The notes under the pieces were generated by a model, which did not search any database, was not told where the DNA came from, and saw only the letters and a program-made list of their open reading frames with translations. The position numbers and the translations under genes were made by a program. From contig JAUVSA010000004.1 in NCBI GenBank assembly GCA_030597345.1, positions 1-22,614 on the forward strand: 22,614 bases of DNA, read 5' to 3'. Origin of the DNA: Bacillota bacterium. GTDB taxonomy: Bacteria > Armatimonadota > Hebobacteria > Hebobacterales > Hebobacteraceae. Positions 7,489 through 14,249 of the stretch are shown here, in pieces (the stretch's first letter is position 1; each line of letters starts with the position of its first letter).

Positions 7489-8181
7489 ATGCCCTACTCC
7501 ACACCCAACGACGTCCGCCTACGGGCGGTGGGGATGACCGAGGAGGTTATCCCCGACATTTCTTCCAGCAGCCTCAATCTCACCACCTGCATCGCGGAGG
7601 CCGATGGGGAGATAGATGAGGCCGCACGTGCCGGCGACTATGAGGTGCCATTCAGCCCGGTCCCCGACCGCATCCGCGATCTATCCGCCAGCGGCGCGCT
7701 CGCCCGCGCCCGGCGCGGCCTCCAGCTCGGAAACCAGTCAGCCGCCGAGCCCGACCCCTATCGCTCGGAATTCGAGGCCGGGCTGGACCTGCTGCGGCGG
7801 AGCGCGCTCGACTTCGGCACCGTGCTTGTCAGCGGGGAGCAGGTCGTCATGCCCGCGGATGACAGCGACTGGGCCCAGCTCGCACACCGCGGCATCCTCA
7901 CGGGCAGCGTCACACTGACCAACGAGTCGGCGAGCTTCGCCTACGTCGAGGACCGACGCGAGTATCAGCCCGACTATCGGCCCAACTCCGTCAAGGACCA
8001 CCAAATGGACCACCGCGGCGGACGAGTGCGCCGTCTGCTGGGCGGCCGGCTCGCGGGAGGACAGACAGTGCTTGCGAGCTACGACTACTACTACCGCCAG
8101 CCCGGCCGCGCCCAAGATGCGGAGTACGCGGGCCAGACCGCCAGCAGCGACCAACTGCTGCGCCTGGACCAACAAGGCTAG
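7489..8181 (+). CDS. head-tail adaptor, gp36/DUF1320-like, with extra C-terminal domain
   Basis: Residues 1 to about 100 match the pattern of the Mu gp36/DUF1320 adaptor group: MPYSTPNDVRLRAVG at the N-terminus, then alternating helices with IAEADGEIDEAA and a YEVPFSPVPDRIRDLSASG segment. These proteins sit under the portal and join head to tail. Family members are usually about 130-150 aa; this one has 230. The extra 120 residues read as a β-sandwich module (SVTLTNES, a Tyr/Asp-rich DY segment, RVRRLLGGRLAGGQTVLASYDYYY). I have the impression that such modules occur in other phage head and neck proteins. The start ATG follows AGGAGG at 7479-7484, 14 nt after the glycosyltransferase stop. It ends at TAG 8179-8181, where a palindrome cluster begins. 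Confidence 0.75.
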   Translation: MPYSTPNDVRLRAVGMTEEVIPDISSSSLNLTTCIAEADGEIDEAARAGDYEVPFSPVPDRIRDLSASGALARARRGLQLGNQSAAEPDPYRSEFEAGLDLLRRSALDFGTVLVSGEQVVMPADDSDWAQLAHRGILTGSVTLTNESASFAYVEDRREYQPDYRPNSVKDHQMDHRGGRVRRLLGGRLAGGQTVLASYDYYYRQPGRAQDAEYAGQTASSDQLLRLDQQG

Positions 8182-8186
8182 CTGTA

Positions 8187-8243
8187 GGGCGGGGTCTCCG
8201 CGCCCCGCCCCCCCTGTTGTAGGCGGGCGTCCCCACGTCCGCC
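8187..8243. repeat. two adjacent GTAGG-type palindromes
   Basis: GGGCGGGG (8187-8194) pairs perfectly with CCCCGCCC (8203-8210). Then GGCGGGCGT (8222-8230) pairs with ACGTCCGCC (8235-8243) with one G-U pair. Both are led by GTAGG or TGTAGG on the left. The first starts six bases after the adaptor stop codon in the sequence TAGCTGTAGGGCGGG. Confidence 0.72.
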
Positions 8244-8246
8244 GCC

Positions 8247-8297
8247 GTAGGAGGGACATTCCTGTCCTGACCCTCGCGACAAGAATGTCGCTCCTAC
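8247..8297. repeat. long imperfect hairpin, third member of the 8.2-kb cluster
   Basis: GTAGGAGGGACATTC (8247-8261) pairs with GAATGTCGCTCCTAC (8283-8297): 14 of 15 pairs match, with a 21-nt loop. It ends 13 nt before the AAGGAG ribosome binding site (8311-8316) of the next tail gene, so it could affect that gene's translation. It could equally be a passive host repeat. Confidence 0.72.
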
Positions 8298-8322
8298 GAT
8301 GTACCTGCGCAAGGAGCCGACC

Positions 8323-8775
8323 ATGGCACACCCACAATCCAACCGCTTTGTTCCCATCCGGGAGGCGGTCGTCGCGGTGCTCTCGAACGACCCCCAACTC
8401 GGAGAGGTCAAGTCCATCGTGCGGGACCGCGAGGCCTTCGCGCGACTGCCGGCCAGCGCACACCCAGCTCTGGGCGTGTTCTTCGCCGACACGGTCGGCG
8501 CGGAAAGACCTCGCTGGGCCAGCAATCGGCGTGATCACGCCTATCAGCTCGAGGTCAACGTCGGGGTCCGCTCGCTGGAGAGCGGGCAGGCGAGCGAGGA
8601 TCTGCTTCTTGCCTATATCGAAGCGGTGGAAGACGCGCTGAGGGCGGCGCCGACCCTGGGTAGCCTCGTTCGATCCATGGCAGTCACCCTGATCCGGCGC
8701 GCCCGCACCAAGATCGAGTCCTACTGGCATTCGCAGGCCGTGCTGCTTGTGACTTGCGAGCAACGGACGCCCTGA
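8323..8775 (+). CDS. tail terminator-like / minor tail protein
   Basis: The 150-aa product is placed between the adaptor and the tail tube gene, where siphophages carry the tail terminator or tail completion protein. The pattern supports it: an N-terminal helix (IREAVVAVLSNDP), a central β-strand pair (HAYQLEVNVGVRSLE), a helix with acidic face (ASEDLLLAYIEAVEDALRA), then APTLGSLVRSMAVTLIRRA and a final strand (AVLLVTCEQRT). Such proteins cap the growing tail tube and join it to the neck. An upstream in-frame ATG at 8299 lies inside the repeat boundary and lacks a ribosome binding site. The ATG at 8323 follows AAGGAG (8311-8316) with good spacing, so it was chosen. The family assignment rests on order and secondary-structure pattern, not on a diagnostic motif. 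Confidence 0.68.
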   Translation: MAHPQSNRFVPIREAVVAVLSNDPQLGEVKSIVRDREAFARLPASAHPALGVFFADTVGAERPRWASNRRDHAYQLEVNVGVRSLESGQASEDLLLAYIEAVEDALRAAPTLGSLVRSMAVTLIRRARTKIESYWHSQAVLLVTCEQRTP

Positions 8776-8786
8776 AGGAGGTCATC

Positions 8787-9752
8787 ATGTCCGGTCGCAT
8801 CGGTCAACTCGGCGCTGTCGGCCTGGCCCTGGAATCAACCTGGGGCCAGTCCGTAGCAGCCGCTACCTATCTCGAGGTGACGCACGCCGATATCCGTCCT
8901 CTGATCGGCTACGACATACCCGGTTCCGTGCGGGGCACCCGCGCTCGTCGGCGCGTGCGCGCCGGGGCGATGCTCTGCTCGGGCCCCCTCAGCTTCGACA
9001 TCTGCGCGGACGCCATGGGCGAGCTGCTGAAGGCCAGCTTCGGAACGGTGACCACGACTCTGGTGGCATCGAGCGGCACCGCAGCAGTCTATGAGCACAC
9101 CTTCACTCGATGTGACACCACCTTCCTGCCCTCCCTCACGGTCGAGCAGAACCTCGGGGGCCTCACCAGTCGGCAGGTGGCCGGAGTGCGCGTTAACCAG
9201 CTCACCCTCTCGCTCGCGCCCGGCCGGACGCTGATGGCGGATGTCGACTGTCGGGGACGGGAGGAGACACTGGTCTCTCCCACCAGCCCCTCCTACTGTC
9301 TGGATGAACCTCTGCACCACACGGGATTCACGGCCGAGATCGGCGGCGAGCCCAGCCTCGAAGTGGAAGAGTTCCTCGTTCGCCTCAACAACGGCCTGGT
9401 GGACGACATCTGGACCGCGGGAAGCGAGGGAAAGCTGGGCAGGCTGCCGGCTGGCGCGTTCTCCGTGGGGGGCCGCTTCACGATGGCCTGCGAGTCCACG
9501 GGGCCGCACGAAGCCTTCACCTCCGGCGATGCCACAAGCCTCCGCTTCCGCATCGCAGGAGCCAGCCTCGTGGGCACGTGGGGATACGGCATCGAGGTCG
9601 AGCTTCCCCACGTTCGATACTTCTCGGCGGACGCGCCCCTGGTGCCGGGCCGCCTGACCTACGACATTGCCTTCGAGGCCTTGCTGGACACCGCGCAGTC
9701 GCCGCCCCTGGATGCGCGCTGTCGGCTTTGGAACACGCAATCGGCGTATTGA
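8787..9752 (+). CDS. phage tail tube protein
   Basis: This 321-aa, β-rich protein is best read as the major tail tube subunit, which stacks as hexamers around the DNA channel. The N-terminus GRIGQLGAVGLALESTWGQ is typical of tube proteins, followed by a loop region and repeated β-strands. The middle YEHTFTRCDTTFLPSLTVEQN and the later GFTAEIGGEPSLEVEEFLVRL are pattern matches to the duplicated tube fold, which can explain the length being about twice that of small tube proteins. The start ATG follows AAGGAGGT (8775-8782), a near-perfect ribosome binding site that suits high expression. It precedes the tail-assembly chaperone, as expected. Several Cys residues are present but no disulfide pattern is obvious. 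Confidence 0.78.
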   Translation: MSGRIGQLGAVGLALESTWGQSVAAATYLEVTHADIRPLIGYDIPGSVRGTRARRRVRAGAMLCSGPLSFDICADAMGELLKASFGTVTTTLVASSGTAAVYEHTFTRCDTTFLPSLTVEQNLGGLTSRQVAGVRVNQLTLSLAPGRTLMADVDCRGREETLVSPTSPSYCLDEPLHHTGFTAEIGGEPSLEVEEFLVRLNNGLVDDIWTAGSEGKLGRLPAGAFSVGGRFTMACESTGPHEAFTSGDATSLRFRIAGASLVGTWGYGIEVELPHVRYFSADAPLVPGRLTYDIAFEALLDTAQSPPLDARCRLWNTQSAY

Positions 9753-9767
9753 TGAGGAGAGTGAACG

Positions 9768-10511
9768 ATGGGTGAACCCGATGCCACGCGGCTGGATCTC
9801 AGGCAGATCGGAGTGTGGGGCAAACAGTTGAGGGTGGCTCTCGGGGGCCGCTACGAGGAAGTCTGGATGCACACCATCGGCGACCGAACGGAGGCGCTCG
9901 AAAGAGGGCACGAAGCGATGCAGCGCAAGCTGCTCGAGTTCCGGCCCGGGAGCGACCGCGCGGAGGCGATCGGCGAGGCGTTGAAACTCGCGCCAGCAGC
10001 CGATGTCGCGGAGCTGGTGCTCGGGGTGGAGCGCCCGCAGATGGAAGCACGCGTCGGCCGGGAGCTGCCGGACCCGGTTGCGCCTCGCCAGGACCGCACC
10101 GCGGCGGAGAGCAACGCAGACTTCTCCCAGCGCGTCGCCGAGCACCAACGCCGTTGTCAAGAACTCTCCCTCGAGCGAACGAAGCGGGTCGAGGAGATGC
10201 TTGGGGCCCGCCGCCGGGAGCTGCTGAAGATGCCCCGCGAAGAGCTGGTCGAGCTGGCGCGCCCGCGGCGCATCGACATCGAATGCTGGAACGCTTTCGC
10301 GCGTACCTGTGACGACTGGGTCCTGCTCCGCGCCGTGCGGCGCGCGGAGGACCACGGGCAGCCCTACTTCGACGATATTGCAGAGGTGCAGGCGCTCCAT
10401 CCCGCGGTGAAAGACCAGCTTCGGCGCGCCTACCGCGAGCTGGAGCCCGCGGCGGGAGAAGCACTCCCAAAATCCTCTGCCGCCTGCCCGAGTTCCGACT
10501 CAACGACTTGA
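9768..10511 (+). CDS. tail assembly chaperone, zero-frame product (G-like)
   Basis: This 247-aa, helical, highly charged protein (segments rich in Arg, Glu, Leu, such as LERTKRVEEMLGARRRELL) lies between tail tube and tape measure. That is the place of the gpG/gpGT chaperones that coat the tape measure during tail assembly. The last 12 residues of the zero frame (SSAACPSSDSTT) look like random out-of-frame sequence. Before them stands a canonical slippery heptamer, C CCA AAA at 10466-10472, in the correct phase. The start ATG has AGGAG at 9755-9759. The full programmed product is listed separately. The chaperone role is an inference from order plus the frameshift signal; no diagnostic domain is recognised. 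Confidence 0.72.
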   Translation: MGEPDATRLDLRQIGVWGKQLRVALGGRYEEVWMHTIGDRTEALERGHEAMQRKLLEFRPGSDRAEAIGEALKLAPAADVAELVLGVERPQMEARVGRELPDPVAPRQDRTAAESNADFSQRVAEHQRRCQELSLERTKRVEEMLGARRRELLKMPREELVELARPRRIDIECWNAFARTCDDWVLLRAVRRAEDHGQPYFDDIAEVQALHPAVKDQLRRAYRELEPAAGEALPKSSAACPSSDSTT

Positions 10512-10690
10512 TCTGCCGCCGCTATCCCGGCTGCTACCGACATCCGTTGGACCCTGCGCTGCTCTCCCTTCCCTGGTGGCTGAAGGAAGCCATCGCGCAG
10601 CTGGCGGCCGAGGACCGAACGGCAGCGGCGACGGTTGATCTCCCAGGAGCATGGACATGTCCCCATCCGACCTTCCACTCGACGAAGTGA
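9768..10690 (+). CDS. tail assembly chaperone, -1 frameshift fusion product (GT-like)
   Basis: If ribosomes slip back one base on C CCA AAA (10466-10472), reading continues from the last A of the heptamer as ATC CTC TGC... with no stop until TGA at 10688-10690. This gives a fusion of about 307 aa. The new C-terminus (ILCRLPEFRLNDLICRRYPG, then LDPALLSLPWWLKEAIAQLAAED) looks like real folded protein with aromatic and helical content, unlike the zero-frame tail. That ORF has no plausible start of its own: only a TTG at 10508 with no ribosome binding site. GGGAG at 10454-10458, 7 nt before the heptamer, may act as the internal Shine-Dalgarno-like stimulator known for some bacterial -1 sites. The fusion overlaps the next gene by about 34 nt. 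Confidence 0.68.
10466..10472 (+). promoter_or_regulatory. slippery heptamer CCCAAAA, programmed -1 frameshift site
   Basis: The zero-frame reading is ctC CCA AAA tcc, matching X XXY YYZ exactly. Both tRNAs can re-pair one base upstream (CCC AAA). The -1 frame is open for 72 more codons. A GGGAG (10454-10458) could pair with CTCCC (10464-10468) or act as an internal Shine-Dalgarno element. I could not identify a convincing downstream pseudoknot by eye. Confidence 0.68.
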
Positions 10691-11472
10691 CACTGATCGA
10701 GCCACTGATAGGAGGCCGCACTCCGATCGAGAGCGCGGCCGATACCATGATGGCTGCCTCGCGGACGATGCTGGCCGCGGCCGCCTCACTCTCGGCCGCA
10801 GTGGGGCCGGCCGGCGCGCGGGCCAGAGAGCTGACCGCAGAGGCCATTGAGACGGGCTTTCTGCGCGCGCTCCGCCGCGAATCGCTGCTCGGCGCTGCTG
10901 AGATCCCCGGCCCTGCCTCATCGCTGCTCGGCCTTCCGAGCCGCAAGGGAATTCCCGGCACCGGATATGGCCGCATGGGCGCGGGCATCACTGGCAAGGG
11001 AGCGCAGGCGCAGCTCTACGGCACGATTGGAGGCGCCATCGGCTATGCGGTCGGCGGACCGGTCGGCGCTATCCTTGGCGGGATGCTGGGTGGCGTCTTC
11101 GGGGGAGACGACGACCACGCGGCAGAGCAAGCGCGGCAGGAGGAGCTCCGCCGCCAGTGGCTCAACACGCCCGAGGGATTCGAGGTCGAGGCCTATCTCT
11201 ACAACCTCACCAGGAACTACGTCATGACCAGGTCTCTCGTGCCCGTCCGCACAGTCGCGGCCGTGTCCGGCTTGTCCTCGCTCAGCGGCGGCTCTTCCCG
11301 GCGACAGATGGGTCCGGTGGTGGTGACAATGTCGCCCGGCGCGGTGCAGATCACGGGCCAGGGACAGGAGGCGGGCGAGCGCGCCGCGCGCGCCTTCGCC
11401 GGCGCGCTGGGCAGGGCGCTGCGACTCAACAGTGTGGTAGTGCCTGCGGCCGGCCTCGGAGGTGACCTGTAA
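10657..11472 (+). CDS. short tape-measure-like tail protein with glycine zipper
   Basis: This about 271-aa protein follows the chaperone pair, the place of the tape measure. It has helical Ala-rich segments (AADTMMAASRTMLAAAASLSAA). A hydrophobic glycine-zipper stretch lies around residues 122-150 (GTIGGAIGYAVGG, then GAILGGMLGGVFGG) and could insert into a membrane during DNA ejection. The C-terminus (VVTMSPGAVQITGQGQ, then AARAFAGALGRAL) resembles tape-measure ends. Tape measures are usually 600-2000 aa, so this is very short. By the rough rule of 0.15 nm per residue it would set a tail of about 40 nm. It is either a genuine short-tail form, an internal deletion, or a different minor tail protein. 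AGGAG at 10645-10649 is too close to ATG 10651 and well spaced for ATG 10657, hence the start chosen. Confidence 0.6.
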   Translation: MSPSDLPLDEVTLIEPLIGGRTPIESAADTMMAASRTMLAAAASLSAAVGPAGARARELTAEAIETGFLRALRRESLLGAAEIPGPASSLLGLPSRKGIPGTGYGRMGAGITGKGAQAQLYGTIGGAIGYAVGGPVGAILGGMLGGVFGGDDDHAAEQARQEELRRQWLNTPEGFEVEAYLYNLTRNYVMTRSLVPVRTVAAVSGLSSLSGGSSRRQMGPVVVTMSPGAVQITGQGQEAGERAARAFAGALGRALRLNSVVVPAAGLGGDL

Positions 11473-14228
11473 TGCCCACCTCTCCCATGCGCCAGACATA
11501 CTTCCAATGGTTCGAGGACGATGCGCCTCCGGCCAGCAACTCGCCCCTGCGCGGCGAGGACAGCAACTTGGCCGCGGTCGCTCCGGGCTCGCACATGCTC
11601 CTCAGGATACAGTCCCAGCATCTCGGCAGACATAGCCTCTCCGCCGCCCGCCGGCTTCAATACCGCAAGGTCGGCAGCAATGTGTGGCGTCCGGTGGGTG
11701 CGTTCGCCGTGCCCCCCTACGACTCTCCGCTTGTCTACCCGAGCACCTGGTTCGCCGACGGAAACCCGATCACGACGCAGCGCCTTTCCACGCCCACCGC
11801 CGCCAGCACCCAGAACTTCATCGGCGGCCAGGCGCGCCAGAGCGAACAGGACACCGATCCCGCCAACTATGGCCCCAAGGACTTCACCGAGGACCTGTGG
11901 TCACTCTGGATTCATCCTCAGGTCCCGGCCGGTCTCGACCTGGAGTTCCGCGTCACCCGCGCGGGCCAGCCGCTCCAGCGCTATCTATCCTATCCGCGGC
12001 TGACCGCGGCGGGATATGTGCCAACCGAGATGGATGTGAAGGCGAATCAGCTCTTTGCCGATACACGGCCTCTCGCCCAGCTCCAGTTCCGGCGCGACGA
12101 CACCTGGTGGAACCTCTCCGACCGGCTGCTCTTTCCCTTCACCATCACGCGCCGACTCAAGGCAGTGACCACTGCAGACCTGATGCTGGACAACGCCGAC
12201 GGCATGCTAGCGCGCGACAACCGAGTGAGCAGTTGGAACTACGATGTCTCCAGCACTTACGATCCGCTGCTGGACGAGGGACGGACCGTCCGCCTCCGCC
12301 AAGGCGTCGAGCTGCACCCCAATCTGGCCTACGGGATGTCCTACGAGTGTGTGAGTACAGCCCCCACGCGCCCAGAGTCCCTCCGCGGCCCCGAGCTCAC
12401 CGACGGCGGATTCGGCCAGCCGCGCAACGAGCTCGACGATGCGTGGGTGGGCTGGCAAGGAGTGGAGGCGACGGTGGTCTTCACTCTCTCGCCGGCGCGG
12501 GACATCCATTCAGTGGCGGCCAGTCTGCTCACTCGCTCAGCGGCCGGCGTGCTGCTCCCGGTCTCCGCTTCGGTAACACTCATTGGCAGCGCCGGCACTC
12601 ACACTGCCCCCTTGCCGGTGGACCATCTTCGAGACGACCCCGCGGGCCGGCGCCAGTACCTCTACGGGTTGGACCTGCGCCAGCGCGACGTCTCTCAGGT
12701 GGTGTTCCAGTTCTCCCCCAAGTCCGGAGAGGCGTGGATTCACATGGACGAGGTTGCACTGTACGACGCCTCCACCACAGCCGACTGGCTGAAGACCACT
12801 TTCACCGGCATCCTGGGCGATGACATCACCCAGCACGCCACCGACCGGGGCGCCATCCACCTCGGGCAAGTTCGCGATATGACCAAGCGGCTGGCCGATC
12901 TCTTCATAGAGGTGTTCGATCACTACTCTGATGTGCCGATCGACGAAATCGTCGAGGATCTGCTCACCAGTGCCCGCTACGAGGCCGCGCTCAACGCAGA
13001 CGGTTACTCGCTCGAGGCGACGGCTTTCATAATGCCCAAGTGGACCGAGCAGAACGCGAGCCTGCTCGATGCCGCTGCCCAGCTCGCCAAGATGGTCGGC
13101 TGGGTCTTCGAGGCGGACGACGACGGCATCTACGTCCTGCACGATCTCGAGTGGACCACGCAGACCGGCGAGGAGACTTACCTCGCCGATCGCGATCTGC
13201 TCGGGTGGGCGCCGTCGGTGTCCGGGATCAACCTCCGCAACCGCATCGCCGTAAGGAGCCGAGATGCTCGCAGCCGCGATATCTCTGTCACGGTTGAGGA
13301 CCCAGAGCGTATCGCCCGCTACGGGCCCCGGCTCTTCACCATCTTCGAGCCCACCATGCGCTCCGCGCCGCTCGCCCGCCAGCTCGCCAATGCCATTCGG
13401 CGCGACTACAGTTGGGTCCAGCCCACTGGCGCCGGCGTTGCCGCAGGCGATGTCTTCATGAGGCCGGGCCGGGTGGTGACCGTGGTTCACAGCGGCTGCA
13501 CCCACTCCGGGCCGGAGCAGCTCTACCGCGTGGAGGCCGTGATCCATCGCCAAACCGGCCACCTCCACGGGCAGCACACCATGACACTTGAGCTGCGCGG
13601 CTACCGCCACCGCGTGCCCAGCGCTCCGGATAGCCTCGTCGCCCAGCCCATGGACACTGCCGTGGAGCTCGACTGGGCACTCCAGCCGGAGGATTCCTCC
13701 ATCGTAGGCTATCGCGCCTTTCAGGCGGAGAGTATGACCGCCAGCTACTCCCAGGTGGCGAGCACGGCCGCGCCGCCCGTGATGGTTACGAGCCTGACCA
13801 ACGCCCAGACCTACTGGTTCAAGGTGGCGGCCTGGACCGCGGGCGACGTGCTCGGAGAGTTCGCCGGCCCGGTGCCGTGCGCGCCTCAAAGCGGGGGATC
13901 GCCGACCCAGGCGGAGGCGGCCTGGCAGCCTCAGAGCCTGACCGCGACAGCGATCCGGATCTGGGGCCTCGACCGCCCAGCGCTCACTTGGCGTCCGCGG
14001 CTGCCCGCTCCGCCCGCCACCTGCTACAACATCTACCGCTCCCAGGTGAGCAGCGGGCCGTACTCGCTTATGGCCACCCGCACCCCGCCGGGCTCGGCTG
14101 CTGTCACTTGGATAGATTACAGCACCGAGCGCCTGGCCGGTGCTCTCTACTACGAGGTGACTTTCTATGATCCCGGCAGCGACTTCGAGAGCTGGCCCAG
14201 CTCAATTGCTCACATTGACCTTCCCTGA
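11472..14228 (+). CDS. large tail hub / baseplate protein with fibronectin-III repeats
   Basis: This 918-aa protein likely forms the tail tip hub and part of the receptor-binding complex. The N-terminal 200 residues are tail-specific with no clear match. Residues about 200-300 and 440-700 read as a hub-type core (FTITRRLKAVTTADLMLDNADG; later LADLFIEVFDHYSDVPIDEI and SLLDAAAQLAKMVGWVFEADD, a pattern typical of tail hub proteins). Between them, about 300-440, is a β-sandwich-like insertion (VEATVVFTLSPARDIHSV to WIHMDEVALYDA) resembling carbohydrate-binding modules. Two fibronectin-III domains end the protein (about 713-805 and 815-918; YWFKVAAWT and YYEVTFYDP are the typical strands). The ATG overlaps the previous stop (TAATG) and has GGAGGTGA at 11458-11465. 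Hub role is inferred from order and fold pattern. Confidence 0.72.
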   Translation: MPTSPMRQTYFQWFEDDAPPASNSPLRGEDSNLAAVAPGSHMLLRIQSQHLGRHSLSAARRLQYRKVGSNVWRPVGAFAVPPYDSPLVYPSTWFADGNPITTQRLSTPTAASTQNFIGGQARQSEQDTDPANYGPKDFTEDLWSLWIHPQVPAGLDLEFRVTRAGQPLQRYLSYPRLTAAGYVPTEMDVKANQLFADTRPLAQLQFRRDDTWWNLSDRLLFPFTITRRLKAVTTADLMLDNADGMLARDNRVSSWNYDVSSTYDPLLDEGRTVRLRQGVELHPNLAYGMSYECVSTAPTRPESLRGPELTDGGFGQPRNELDDAWVGWQGVEATVVFTLSPARDIHSVAASLLTRSAAGVLLPVSASVTLIGSAGTHTAPLPVDHLRDDPAGRRQYLYGLDLRQRDVSQVVFQFSPKSGEAWIHMDEVALYDASTTADWLKTTFTGILGDDITQHATDRGAIHLGQVRDMTKRLADLFIEVFDHYSDVPIDEIVEDLLTSARYEAALNADGYSLEATAFIMPKWTEQNASLLDAAAQLAKMVGWVFEADDDGIYVLHDLEWTTQTGEETYLADRDLLGWAPSVSGINLRNRIAVRSRDARSRDISVTVEDPERIARYGPRLFTIFEPTMRSAPLARQLANAIRRDYSWVQPTGAGVAAGDVFMRPGRVVTVVHSGCTHSGPEQLYRVEAVIHRQTGHLHGQHTMTLELRGYRHRVPSAPDSLVAQPMDTAVELDWALQPEDSSIVGYRAFQAESMTASYSQVASTAAPPVMVTSLTNAQTYWFKVAAWTAGDVLGEFAGPVPCAPQSGGSPTQAEAAWQPQSLTATAIRIWGLDRPALTWRPRLPAPPATCYNIYRSQVSSGPYSLMATRTPPGSAAVTWIDYSTERLAGALYYEVTFYDPGSDFESWPSSIAHIDLP

Positions 14229-14249
14229 CCTCGATCGGAGGACAGCGCC

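Noticed and set aside
5750..7504. 584-aa - strand ORF opposite the glycosyltransferase
   Set aside because: The + frame has recognisable GT4 and GT2 motifs; the antisense frame reads as low-information, Arg/Val/Leu-rich sequence.
8835..10400. 521-aa - strand ORF across tail tube and chaperone
   Set aside because: It spans two well supported + genes with ribosome binding sites and is a mirror of them.
12537..13889. 450-aa - strand ORF in the tail hub region
   Set aside because: Antisense shadow of the hub gene, which has coherent domains and a good start.
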